This document shows positions 18,243-26,880 of a DNA stretch of 64,000 nucleotides, in pieces. The notes under the pieces were generated by a model. The model was not told the origin of the DNA. It saw only the letters and a program-made list of their open reading frames with translations, and searched no databases. Location: positions 3,534,001 through 3,598,000 of the forward strand of contig NZ_CP041360.1 of assembly GCF_006965485.1 (NCBI RefSeq). Direction: 5' to 3'. The translations under genes were made by a program, and so were the position numbers. Positions within the stretch are counted from its first letter, which is position 1. Each line of letters begins with the position of its first letter. This DNA comes from Spirosoma sp. KCTC 42546. GTDB taxonomy: Bacteria; Bacteroidota; Bacteroidia; Cytophagales; Spirosomataceae.

Positions 18243-19367
18243 CTATACATACACCACCGCATACTTCTTGCCGGGCAGTGAACGTACGAATCCCCGGAAC
18301 TCCAGATTAAGCAGGAGCGAGGCCAGCCTCCCCATCGGTATCTGACTTTTCCAGCTTAGCTCATCAATATGAATATCGTCTGATTGCCGTAGCAGGGCCA
18401 CCACCTGGCTTTCCTCTTCGGTAATATCCACGGGTAGGGGAGGCATCGATTTTTTTCTCGGATTAGATTCTGTAGTTGGACTGGATGGTAGGTCCCAGTT
18501 CAGCGTTTCGATAATGTCTTTAGGGCTGGTATAAATCTGCGCTTTGTTTTCCCGAATGAGTTTATTGCAACCCGCCGAAAAAGCCTGATTCAACTGACCG
18601 GGTACGGCAAACACTTCGCGGTGGTAATTATTGGCATATTCGGCCGTAATGAGGGCCCCACCTTTGGCGGCTGCTTCTACCACAACGACTACATCGCTCA
18701 ACCCCGCAATGATTCGGTTACGGGCCGGAAATAAATGTGCATCAGGTTTGGTGCCCGGCTGACTTTCGGTAAGCAGGCCACCAAGCAATTGCATTTCCTG
18801 CGCTGTTTTCTGGTGCACGTTCGGGTAAACAATGTCTAATCCGCTGGCCATGACTCCTATAGTGGGTAAGCCATTGGCGAGACTGGCACGGTGGGCGGCA
18901 ATGTCGATCCCATAAGCCAGACCGCTAATTACATTGACGCCTAAGGGCGATATGGCTTCGATAATCTCGTTGGTAATCCGTCGGCCATAGTCGGTAGCCT
19001 GCCGAGTACCGACTATGCCAATTGTACGCAGATTATTCAGATTACCAGAGCCCTGAAAATAAAGGAGCGCGGGTGCATCATAAAGGGATTTAAGCCGGGT
19101 TGGGTAGGCTTTATCTGTATAAAAAAGGGCCGTTGCACCCATTTTCCCAAGGCGATTAACGACCCGTTCGGCTTCTGTCAGTACATCTGATTTCAGAATG
19201 GCCCGGGCGGTAACTTCCCCAATTCCGGGTACTTTCATGAGCCGGGCCAGCGGTGAACGGAGTACATCCGTTGCTGAGCCACAGTAACTAATCAATTGCC
19301 GAATGAGAATGCTGCCTACGCCGGGAATGAGCGTCAGGGCAATTTGGTGCTGGGTAGAGGTAGACAC
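18243..19367 (-). CDS. dprA: DNA-processing protein DprA
   Basis: A protein of about 374 residues that loads RecA onto incoming single-stranded DNA during natural transformation. It has an N-terminal helix-hairpin-helix region (ALTLIPGVGS, then VPGIGEVTARAIL), the Rossmann core with IVGTRQATDYGRR, GLAYGIDIAAHRA, GLDIVYP and RNRIIAGLSD, and a C-terminal winged-helix domain. No ATG is available at the N-terminus. The frame reaches a TTG at 19406, but the GTG at 19367 (VSTSTQHQIALTLIPG) fits the usual family start better; this choice is uncertain. It stands alone. Confidence 0.93.
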   Translation of the reverse strand: MSTSTQHQIALTLIPGVGSILIRQLISYCGSATDVLRSPLARLMKVPGIGEVTARAILKSDVLTEAERVVNRLGKMGATALFYTDKAYPTRLKSLYDAPALLYFQGSGNLNNLRTIGIVGTRQATDYGRRITNEIIEAISPLGVNVISGLAYGIDIAAHRASLANGLPTIGVMASGLDIVYPNVHQKTAQEMQLLGGLLTESQPGTKPDAHLFPARNRIIAGLSDVVVVVEAAAKGGALITAEYANNYHREVFAVPGQLNQAFSAGCNKLIRENKAQIYTSPKDIIETLNWDLPSSPTTESNPRKKSMPPLPVDITEEESQVVALLRQSDDIHIDELSWKSQIPMGRLASLLLNLEFRGFVRSLPGKKYAVVYV

Positions 19368-19611
19368 AACTGGGTAAATCGAATTTGTAAACAAATAGGT
19401 AAGCAATGTTGACTTTGCAAGCTTACTGATTTCTGATGGGAAAAGCCAGTTTTAGCATGATTCGGTCAAGAGAAGGGGCCTGGTTTACTCGTGTTGTTTT
19501 TATGTTTTTAATCCTTCTTTAATGTTATTGATCTGGTAACATTCACTTCATATTCAGGTAAATCTAGAGCGGTTCCTTTGTCATTTAAAATTTGCCATCA
19601 ACCCTCTGCTT

Positions 19612-21090
19612 ATGATTACGAAAAGAATTCTACTGTCTTCAGCGTCCCTTTTTGCTTTGGTTGCTTTATCTGGCTGCAATGATCATCGTGCACCAGACAG
19701 CCCTGCCATTACAGTGCAGAATCGTTCTGTTACGCCCGTATTGGCTAAGTTACTGGTGAGTTCAGCAGGTGGACGAGTTAGTGCCGATGGCCTAAAGATG
19801 TATTCACTGCTCAGTAGTGATGATCAGCTGGAACAGTCGCCGAACTATGTCTTTGGTGGCTCCGCAGACGGGGCGGGGATTTTCCAGAACCCGGATGGAA
19901 ACTATACCATTCTGGTCAATAATGAAGACAATTTCGCTGTATCCCGAATTACACTCGATAAGTCGTTCAAACCTGTTAAAGGCGAATACGTACTTAACTC
20001 AGACGGAGGTACATGGCGTTTGTGTTCGGCTACATTAGCTACACCGCTTGAACATGGTTTTGGTCCGGTTTTTCTAACCTGTGGCGAAAGTGGTGTGGAG
20101 TCACGCACACACGCACTGCGAGTTGATGCCGATGTTCAACAGGCGGCTATATCTCGTGAAGTGGCAGGGTTAGGTCGGTGGAGTGCAGAAAATGCCTTGC
20201 CCTTACCTAAAACAGCGTATGCTGGTAAAACCGTCATTGTTATAGGAGATGATGATTCGGATGCTAATGGTGGCCAACTGGCAATGTATATGTCAACTAC
20301 GGTTGGCGATTTGGAAAATGGCTCGCTATACATGCTGCGACGGCCCGATGGTAACCAACGGGAAATGGATATGAATCCAGGTACAATCTATGACGTTAAT
20401 TTTACGAAAATAGACAATCATAAAACGCTGACAGGCGCTCAGATTAATGCCCAGGTAAATGATCTGAAAGGGATAAAATTTGGTCGGGTTGAAGACGTAG
20501 ATTACCGGAAAGGGGGTGGTGCTAATGGCCGGGAAGTATTCTTTGCTGTAACGGGTCAGGCTACTACTGGCGTTAATGCCGATTATTCACGCTCGAAGTA
20601 CGGTCGTATTTATCGCCTTACGCTGGATGCCAATGATCCAACCAAGGGTAAACTGGAGGTTATCCTGAATGGCGATGATCGCACGGGTATTGCTAAAACA
20701 TTCCAGGACCCCGATAACGTATGCGTAACCACCAACTACGTGTACATCATGGAAGATCCCAATGAATATGGCGATGAAACACATGATTCGTATGTTTATC
20801 AGTACAACATCAATACAAAACAACTGACGCCAATTATTGAACTGGACCATCGCCGGACCGAAGCTGATGCCGCCAAGTATAATGTGGGTGGGACATCAAA
20901 ATTCGGCTCCTGGGAGAGTAGCGGTATGATTGATGTTTCGGATGTAACGGGTCGACCAAATACCTTTATGCTGGGTATACAGGCGCACACATGGCGGGGC
21001 GATAAGTATAAAGCCGTTGATGGAGGAACCAAACGTAGAGACGAAAATCAGGCCAGTCAACTCATTCTGATTGAAGGGTTGCCCCGGTAA
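19612..21090 (+). CDS. PhoX-like (DUF839 family) lipoprotein
   Basis: A 492-residue predicted lipoprotein with lipobox LSGC (Cys22), placed in the periplasm or on the cell surface. The body resembles the PhoX/DUF839 beta-propeller group: NPDGNYTILVNNED, a stretch like the PhoX Cys/Glu motif (LCSATLATPLEHGFG, then FLTCGESG), FQDPDNVCVT and GIQAHTWRG. Known PhoX enzymes are calcium/iron phosphatases exported by Tat; here the signal peptide is of the lipoprotein type, so activity is uncertain. It is followed after 87 bases by a di-heme peroxidase on the same strand. Confidence 0.65.
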   Translation: MITKRILLSSASLFALVALSGCNDHRAPDSPAITVQNRSVTPVLAKLLVSSAGGRVSADGLKMYSLLSSDDQLEQSPNYVFGGSADGAGIFQNPDGNYTILVNNEDNFAVSRITLDKSFKPVKGEYVLNSDGGTWRLCSATLATPLEHGFGPVFLTCGESGVESRTHALRVDADVQQAAISREVAGLGRWSAENALPLPKTAYAGKTVIVIGDDDSDANGGQLAMYMSTTVGDLENGSLYMLRRPDGNQREMDMNPGTIYDVNFTKIDNHKTLTGAQINAQVNDLKGIKFGRVEDVDYRKGGGANGREVFFAVTGQATTGVNADYSRSKYGRIYRLTLDANDPTKGKLEVILNGDDRTGIAKTFQDPDNVCVTTNYVYIMEDPNEYGDETHDSYVYQYNINTKQLTPIIELDHRRTEADAAKYNVGGTSKFGSWESSGMIDVSDVTGRPNTFMLGIQAHTWRGDKYKAVDGGTKRRDENQASQLILIEGLPR

Positions 21091-21177
21091 GTAGCCATAC
21101 AGCGGACGCCTGGCCAACCTAGTTTATGGCCGGGCGTTCGTGGTATAGTCAGCTGTCTTTCTCTACATAGTATCTCT

Positions 21178-23031
21178 ATGCTTTCCAGCCAACACCCCCC
21201 TCTGTCATCAATTAATTACACTCGCTTCAACCCCAAATGGCTTTTTTTGCTGATTGGGGTAGGCTCATTAGTGGGGACTATAGCCTTTGAATTACTGAGT
21301 AATCCCAAACGGACGTCCGCTCAAATGGTGAAGCAGGCATTTATGCAGGACATTAACGATCTGGACAGTGCAGTTAGTCATTTACAGTGGGACATCAAGG
21401 CCCATCGGTCAGCGTTGATTATCCAAACGTCTTTTCGCCGGGCACGTCTAGCGTATAAACGGACTGAATTCCTGTCAGCCTATTATAGTCCCGAAACAAC
21501 TCGTGCGCTCAATGGTCCGAATATTCCTGAGGTAGATGACGACCTTCGGGTAAATGCGCCCGAAGGATTTCAGGTATTGGAAGAACAGTTATTTCCAGTA
21601 GTCGATGAGGTTAATTTGGCAGAAGCGCTCATACAGGCGGCTATGTTACGCTCCAATGTAAACCGACTGCGTAAAATTTCAGAGAATAATGAGTTGACAG
21701 ATAGCCATGTTTTTGATGCGATGAGGCTCGAAGTGTTTCGGGTTATTACCCTGGGTATTACCGGTTTCGACTCACCCGTTGCGTTTAACTCCATGCCTGA
21801 AGCAGCCAGTGCGCTCGAACGCTTACAACAGCAACTGGCAAATTATGAGCTTGCTAAACGGGATGCGTCTCTTGCCGAGCGACTCAATCAGGTTTTTGAT
21901 AAGGCCATCTATACCGTCCGGTCTGCACGCGATTTCAATACGTTTGACCGGCTCGGGTTCATAAACCAACACGCAAACGTACTAAGTGGCCTGTTGCTGG
22001 ATGCACAAAAGGCGCTGGCTATTCCTGTTTTTACGGAGAGCCGATTACTGGAGCCGTTTGCCCGTACGCTTACCGACTCAGGGGTTTTTAATCCTACGTA
22101 TTTTATAAACTTCAATGAGCAGCAGCCAACTCCCGACCGGGTGGTCTTGGGAAAACGTTTATTTGTTAATCCAGTCCTATCGGGGCATCGGAATCGTACC
22201 TGTGCCAGTTGCCACCAGCCAGATAAGGCGTTTACAGATGGCGAGTCAACAAGCCTGGCGCTGAGTACTGATAATCGGGATTTACGGACTCATCGAATCC
22301 CTCGAAATGCGCCTACACTCCTGAATACAGCTTTACAGGCAGTACAATTTGCAGATTCACGCGTTGTTTTTCTGGAAGATCAGGCGAGTGATGTCATTCA
22401 GAATCAGCAGGAAATGCACGGATCGTTACCCGAAGCCGTGAGGGCGTTAAAGCAGGACTCTGTTTACAGGGCGTTGTTTGCCAAATCGTATAAAGAGGGC
22501 GTTACAGAACAGACGCTTAAAAATGCCATTGCTAGCTATATTCGCTCACTCACCAGCCTAAACTCGCGTTTGGATGCTTACTTTCGCGGCCAGACAATGG
22601 CATTGACCGTAGAGGAAAAACACGGATTTAATTTATTTATGGGAAAGGCTAAGTGTGCTACCTGTCACTTCTTTCCGCTATTCAATGGCACTGTTCCGCC
22701 CGGCTATCAGGAAACTGAAAGTGAAGTGATTGGTACACCCGCCACCATAGACGGCAGACAGATAGACCCGGATGTTGGCAAATTCATGATGACCAAACGT
22801 GAGCCTCATCGCTACGCTTTCAAGACACCCACTCTTCGTCATGTTGCCCAAACTGCACCGTACATGCATAATGGTGTGTATCGCACCCTCAACGAAGTTA
22901 TTGATTTCTATGACAAAGGTGGAGGTAATGGCCTGGGATTCAATCTTCCCAATCAAACGCTTCCGTTCGACAAACTGAATCTGACAGGGTCTGAAAAAAA
23001 AGCATTGGTCGCATTCATGAAGGTTTTGTAG
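21178..23031 (+). CDS. Di-heme cytochrome c peroxidase/MauG-family protein with extra N-terminal domain
   Basis: A 617-residue exported protein with an N-terminal membrane anchor at about 20-38 and a helical domain of about 270 residues before the peroxidase part. Two heme c sites are visible: Cys342-x-x-Cys345-His346 (CASCH) and Cys493-x-x-Cys496-His497 (CATCH). The later LRHVAQTAPYMHNG stretch matches the CcpA/MauG family and may supply the Met ligand. It would reduce peroxide or oxidise a protein or substrate in the periplasm. The long N-terminal extension is common in Bacteroidota versions and of unknown role. Confidence 0.85.
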   Translation: MLSSQHPPLSSINYTRFNPKWLFLLIGVGSLVGTIAFELLSNPKRTSAQMVKQAFMQDINDLDSAVSHLQWDIKAHRSALIIQTSFRRARLAYKRTEFLSAYYSPETTRALNGPNIPEVDDDLRVNAPEGFQVLEEQLFPVVDEVNLAEALIQAAMLRSNVNRLRKISENNELTDSHVFDAMRLEVFRVITLGITGFDSPVAFNSMPEAASALERLQQQLANYELAKRDASLAERLNQVFDKAIYTVRSARDFNTFDRLGFINQHANVLSGLLLDAQKALAIPVFTESRLLEPFARTLTDSGVFNPTYFINFNEQQPTPDRVVLGKRLFVNPVLSGHRNRTCASCHQPDKAFTDGESTSLALSTDNRDLRTHRIPRNAPTLLNTALQAVQFADSRVVFLEDQASDVIQNQQEMHGSLPEAVRALKQDSVYRALFAKSYKEGVTEQTLKNAIASYIRSLTSLNSRLDAYFRGQTMALTVEEKHGFNLFMGKAKCATCHFFPLFNGTVPPGYQETESEVIGTPATIDGRQIDPDVGKFMMTKREPHRYAFKTPTLRHVAQTAPYMHNGVYRTLNEVIDFYDKGGGNGLGFNLPNQTLPFDKLNLTGSEKKALVAFMKVL

Positions 23032-23200
23032 GTTTTATCAGTCGCCGAATTGTCCTTACAATAGTCCTCCTCTAGAGCTTATCCTGGCTGCTACAAGTAA
23101 ACCACTTAATGAGCGTTTCAACAAACTAAACTTGAGCGTTTCAACAAAGCGGACCGGAACGATACTGCCGAATTTTGTCAAAAAAATAAAGTCGAAGAAC

Positions 23201-24079
23201 ATGACTAAAGTTTGGTTTATTACCGGTAGTTCCAGAGGGTTAGGCCGTAGCCTGACAGAAGCCGTACTGGCAAAAGGTGATCAGGTAGTGGCAACGGCCC
23301 GAAATCCGGAAGCTCTGCATGAGTTGGTTTCCAGCTATCCTGATCAGATTTATCCAGTCCAGTTGGACGTTACCAATAAAGAGCAGATTCGCTCAGCGGT
23401 TGCCCATGCTATGGCGCAGTTTGGACGCATTGATGTGTTGGTGAACAATGCTGGTTTTGGGATCATTGGTGCTGCTGAAGCGTTTACGGATGAGCAGGTG
23501 CGCAGCCAGTTGGAAACGAATCTGTATGCTCCAATCGACCTAACTCGTGCTGTATTGCCCCATATGCGGAATCAGCGTTCCGGGCATATTTTGCAGATTA
23601 GTTCAATAGGGGGCCGGGTAGGTAATGCAGGGTTAACCATGTATCAGGCTGCCAAATTTGGCCTGGGAGGTTTCAGTGAAGCGCTGGCTAAAGAAGTAGC
23701 CCCCCTTGGTATCCGTGTTACCTGTGTAGAACCCGGTGGTTTCCGTACCGATTGGGCAGGTGCCTCCATGAGCTTTGCCCCACAAGTGGAAGGGTATGAA
23801 ACAACGGTTGATCAGCGGGCCGATTTCATTAAAGGTGGCTTTTTTGTACCAATGGGCGATCCCGATAAGGCTGCGAAGGTGATGGTCAAACTGGTCGATA
23901 ATCCCGAGCCACCCGTTCATTTAGTATTGGGTAGTGAAGCCATCGGTCTTTTAAAACAGGCTGATGTGGCCAGGCAGGCGGAGATGGAGAAGTGGATGCC
24001 TGTTAGTCTCTCCACAGATCACGACGAAGCCACCAATTTCCTGGAGACAACCCTGGGTCAATCCTTCACAAAAGCGTAG
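23201..24079 (+). CDS. Short-chain dehydrogenase/reductase
   Basis: A classical SDR of 292 residues. The cofactor motif is TGSSRGLGRSL at the N-terminus, followed by NNAGFG and the catalytic Tyr-x-x-x-Lys in YQAAKFG with Ser in QISSIGG. The substrate is unknown. The open frame reaches back to 23132, but MTKVWFITGSS at 23201 is the standard family start. The AraC-type regulator downstream is on the same strand and may control it, as is frequent for SDR/AraC pairs in this phylum. Confidence 0.88.
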   Translation: MTKVWFITGSSRGLGRSLTEAVLAKGDQVVATARNPEALHELVSSYPDQIYPVQLDVTNKEQIRSAVAHAMAQFGRIDVLVNNAGFGIIGAAEAFTDEQVRSQLETNLYAPIDLTRAVLPHMRNQRSGHILQISSIGGRVGNAGLTMYQAAKFGLGGFSEALAKEVAPLGIRVTCVEPGGFRTDWAGASMSFAPQVEGYETTVDQRADFIKGGFFVPMGDPDKAAKVMVKLVDNPEPPVHLVLGSEAIGLLKQADVARQAEMEKWMPVSLSTDHDEATNFLETTLGQSFTKA

Positions 24080-24100
24080 CTATTGTTGTTTGACCGGATC

Positions 24101-24149
24101 AACAAGATTTACAGGATGTATAGTAAAAGAAAATCCTGTAAATCTTGTT
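24101..24149. repeat. 17-base perfect inverted repeat (AACAAGATTTACAGGAT)
   Basis: Arms at 24101-24117 and 24133-24149 are exact inverse copies with a 15-base loop. It sits between the SDR stop and the regulator start. Sequences of this type (words around 'atcctgtaaatcttgtt') occur in the intergenic regions of many bacteria; I treat it as a dispersed intergenic repeat that may also end the SDR transcript. Confidence 0.7.
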
Positions 24150-24183
24150 AATCCTGTCAAAAACTGCTAAAATCTATAGCGTT

Positions 24184-24990
24184 ATGCGCACGTTAGGAGA
24201 CGATAAACAAGTACCCAAAATAGTCTATTCCTGCTACTTCACCCGGAGCCGGGAGGGCGAACAATTCGTGCCGGAGCATGTTTTCAGCTATCAGATAGCC
24301 GGAACGCTCTTCATGAACGACGGCCATAAAGACTACACCTTTAAGGAAGGGGAGTTTAGAATTAACCGGAGAAACCAACTGATTAAATTTGTTAAACAAC
24401 CACCCCCGGATGGCGAATTTAAAACCCTGTCCATCTATCTGGATCAGGAAACGTTGCGCAAGTTTAGTCTGGAATATGGCTATACGGGGGAGCCGCACCA
24501 GGAGGGCGATCCCATTCTTGAACTAAAGCCGAATGCGCTTTACAAAAGCTTTATGGACTCGTTACTGCCGTATCTGCAACAAAACCAGACCATTAATGGA
24601 AACCTGCAAGCCATAAAACTGAAAGAAGCGATTTTGATTCTGCTACAGGTAAATCCCGAATTGAAAGATATCTTATTCGATTTTTCGGAGCCTGGGAAGA
24701 TTGACCTGGAAGCGTATATGAACAAGAACTTTCACTTCAATGTGGAGCTTCAACGCTTCGCCTATTTAACCGGAAGGAGCCTGGCTACCTTTAAGCGTGA
24801 CTTTGAAAAAGTATTTCATAGTTCGCCCAGCCGCTGGTTACAGCAGCGAAGGTTGCAGGAAGCCCATTATTTGATTAAAGAAAAAGGGAAAACTCCTTCA
24901 GAAGTGTATCTGGAGCTAGGCTTTGAAGATTTATCTCACTTTTCGTTTGCCTTCAAAAAAACATACGGCGTAGCACCGTCAAAAATTTGA
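24184..24990 (+). CDS. AraC-family transcriptional regulator
   Basis: A 268-residue regulator with a cupin-like N-terminal half and a C-terminal AraC helix-turn-helix pair (about 165-268): LQRFAYLTGRSLATFKRDFEK, then PSEVYLELGFEDLSHFSFAF and the family ending KKTYGVAPSKI. The frame begins at 24145, but that start lies within the inverted repeat at 24101-24149, so the ATG at 24184 is preferred. The IS element begins 12 bases after its stop, so the coding sequence is intact. Confidence 0.88.
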   Translation: MRTLGDDKQVPKIVYSCYFTRSREGEQFVPEHVFSYQIAGTLFMNDGHKDYTFKEGEFRINRRNQLIKFVKQPPPDGEFKTLSIYLDQETLRKFSLEYGYTGEPHQEGDPILELKPNALYKSFMDSLLPYLQQNQTINGNLQAIKLKEAILILLQVNPELKDILFDFSEPGKIDLEAYMNKNFHFNVELQRFAYLTGRSLATFKRDFEKVFHSSPSRWLQQRRLQEAHYLIKEKGKTPSEVYLELGFEDLSHFSFAFKKTYGVAPSKI

Positions 24991-25002
24991 TATCCGTATA
25001 CA

Positions 25003-26314
25003 GTGATGTCAGATTCTTATAATCAGTATTGTCCGAAATGTTTTTTCTTGTCGATTTGTTTTAAGTCTAAAAACCAATGAACACCGCCAAATTACCCGTA
25101 AAAACGCTGTTAGGCTATTTGCCGGATGAGGTGCTGGAAACATTAGCCCTAGACTATCAAGTCGATAAACACGTCAAAAAACTCCGCGGAGCCCTGGTTT
25201 TTAAGTTATTGCTCTATGGCGTTCTGACCACCAATGAGTTGAGTCTGAATGTACTTATGGCCCTGCTGGAAAAAGTGGGCATTCGCCACTTAATCGGCGT
25301 GGATGCTCACTTTACCACCAAACGAAACTCCTTAGCCGACCGGCTGGCTCAACTCGATTGTGGCTACCTGAAGGCTATTTTTAAGCAAGTTCTCAAGTTG
25401 GTCAACCAGCACTGGCCCACACCCACCGTCCAGGGCTATCAACTCCATCTGGTTGATTCAACCCTAGTGGCTTGTTCAGCCAAACTCTTGGGCCTGGGTA
25501 TTCAACTGGGCCGTAAAGCCAACGATGAAACCCATCGTTATAAGCATATCAAATTTAGTATCGGCTATGATGGCTTAAAGCCCGAAACGATTCGATTTTA
25601 TGATCAACAAACCCATGCCAGCGATGAAACACCCCTCAAAGAAACCATTGAATCGCTGGCTTTCTCGGCCAAAGATGTAGCCGTTTTTGACGCTGGGCTG
25701 CAAAATCGACTCACCTTTGAGCAGTTCAATAAGCCCCCTGAGGAGAAACGTTTTTTTGTTACCCGCATCAAAGCCAACAGTCGTTACCAGCTTCTGGCTG
25801 AGCAGCGTATAGATAGCTCGACCGACACACTTGTCTTAGAGAAGGAGTCGTTGATCAAGCTCTATACGAGTTCGAATCGACTCCTTACGGACTCATTTCG
25901 CCTGATTAGTGCTCACCTACAAGACAAACCTGAGCAATCTTTGCTGTTTTTGACCAGCCTGCCCGATTCGCTCAGCGCATTGGAGGTGAGTCAGATTTAT
26001 CGACAGCGTTGGCAGATCGAGAAATTCTTTCGGTTCATCAAGCAGCAGATGAATTTTTCTCATTTTCTGTCCCGATCCTTTAACGGGATCAAAATCATGG
26101 CGTATGTGATGCTCATTGGCGCTATGTTGATTGGGTTATATGGTCGGTTTAATGATCGGCCTGGGTTCAAGATCAACAAATTGCTGTTTGTCTATGAACT
26201 CGAAGCTGATCTGGTCAAAACACTTATTGTAGCATGCCACGGGGAGCCAACCTTACTGGACGATGCCTTGAAAAAACATTTCGGACAATAATGATTCTTA
26301 TAATCTGACATCAC
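25003..26314 (+). mobile_element. Complete IS4-type insertion sequence with 38-base terminal inverted repeats
   Basis: The ends at 25003-25040 and 26277-26314 are imperfect inverted repeats of 38 bases (GTGATGTCAGATT ... ATTGTCCGAAATG), with the differences concentrated in the middle. One transposase gene fills the interior. The right repeat overlaps the end of the transposase gene. The element sits between the AraC-type and MerR-type genes, only 12 bases from each stop codon. I cannot see a convincing target-site duplication. Confidence 0.9.
25077..26291 (+). CDS. IS4-family transposase
   Basis: A 404-residue DDE transposase. Candidate catalytic residues are Asp in HLVDSTLVA, Asp in VAVFDAGL and Glu in the signature IYRQRWQIEKFFRFIKQ, which follows the IS4 pattern Y-(2)-R-(3)-E-(6)-K. 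The N-terminal region carries a helical domain common in this group (KLRGALVFKLLLYG). Gene and ends look intact, so the element could be active. No second copy is present in the window. Confidence 0.92.
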   Translation: MNTAKLPVKTLLGYLPDEVLETLALDYQVDKHVKKLRGALVFKLLLYGVLTTNELSLNVLMALLEKVGIRHLIGVDAHFTTKRNSLADRLAQLDCGYLKAIFKQVLKLVNQHWPTPTVQGYQLHLVDSTLVACSAKLLGLGIQLGRKANDETHRYKHIKFSIGYDGLKPETIRFYDQQTHASDETPLKETIESLAFSAKDVAVFDAGLQNRLTFEQFNKPPEEKRFFVTRIKANSRYQLLAEQRIDSSTDTLVLEKESLIKLYTSSNRLLTDSFRLISAHLQDKPEQSLLFLTSLPDSLSALEVSQIYRQRWQIEKFFRFIKQQMNFSHFLSRSFNGIKIMAYVMLIGAMLIGLYGRFNDRPGFKINKLLFVYELEADLVKTLIVACHGEPTLLDDALKKHFGQ

Positions 26315-26326
26315 CGCGAGAAAACC

Positions 26327-26695
26327 CTAAAGGGTGTCACTGCTGCTCTCTTTCTTGACTGTCTGTGGCTTATCCAGTCCATCACGCAGTCGTTCCATAA
26401 ATGATTTGATCCGCTGTAGTTTATGAATGTAGCGAGCGTTTTCCTTACGTCGTTCATCACGGGCTTTCAGGAACTCGCGGGCACCGGGGAGGGTGTATTT
26501 CTGTCGGTCAATCAGGTCCAGAATTTCGGTCAGATGGTCAATGTCGGCCTGGGTGTAAATACGGTCGCCGGAACGGTTTTTCTTGGGCTGGAGGGTCGAG
26601 AATTCTTTTTCATAATACCGAAGTTTCGAGGCATTGATCCCGAACATCTCGGCTACTTCCTTTATCCCGTAATACAGCTTGCTCCCGTTTTCCAT
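26327..26695 (-). CDS. MerR-family transcriptional regulator
   Basis: A 122-residue protein with the MerR winged helix at the N-terminus (YYGIKEVAEMFGINASKLRYYEKEF) and a helical dimerisation part. There is no Cys-rich effector region, so it is not a metal sensor of the classic type. It is divergent from alaS with about 185 bases between the starts. The insertion sequence ends 12 bases after its stop codon. Confidence 0.88.
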   Translation of the reverse strand: MENGSKLYYGIKEVAEMFGINASKLRYYEKEFSTLQPKKNRSGDRIYTQADIDHLTEILDLIDRQKYTLPGAREFLKARDERRKENARYIHKLQRIKSFMERLRDGLDKPQTVKKESSSDTL

Positions 26696-26739
26696 ACCGC
26701 AAACTTGGAAACCTAACTGAATAAACGCAAGTTTTGGCG

Positions 26740-26747
26740 TAATTTTG
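26740..26747 (+). promoter_or_regulatory. Possible -7 box (TAATTTTG) upstream of alaS
   Basis: TAATTTTG fits the Bacteroidota -7 consensus TAnnTTTG. It is about 135 bases upstream of the alaS ATG, and the repeat at 26765-26849 would then be in the leader. No well-spaced TTTG -33 box is obvious, so this is weak. Confidence 0.3.
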
Positions 26748-26764
26748 CTGAATTAACTCAGTTT

Positions 26765-26849
26765 GAGGTTTGTAGTTCGAGGATTGAAGTTGGCTGGTGC
26801 ATTGGTGATTCTCGCGTTAGCCAACTCCAAACCTCGAACTACAAACTTC
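26765..26849. repeat. Intergenic inverted repeat, family 'GAAGTTTGTAGTTCG', second copy
   Basis: 31-base arms at 26765-26795 and 26819-26849 match in inverted orientation at about 28 positions. It shares its core word with the repeat at 421-571. It lies in the leader region of alaS, between the MerR-type gene and alaS. Confidence 0.75.
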
Positions 26850-26880
26850 AAATTTCAAACGGCCTACAACCGCCATAAAG

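Noticed and set aside
24990..26330. Target-site duplication of the IS4-type element
   Set aside because: The bases outside the two 38-base ends (ending GTATACA on the left and starting CGCGAGA on the right) do not match.
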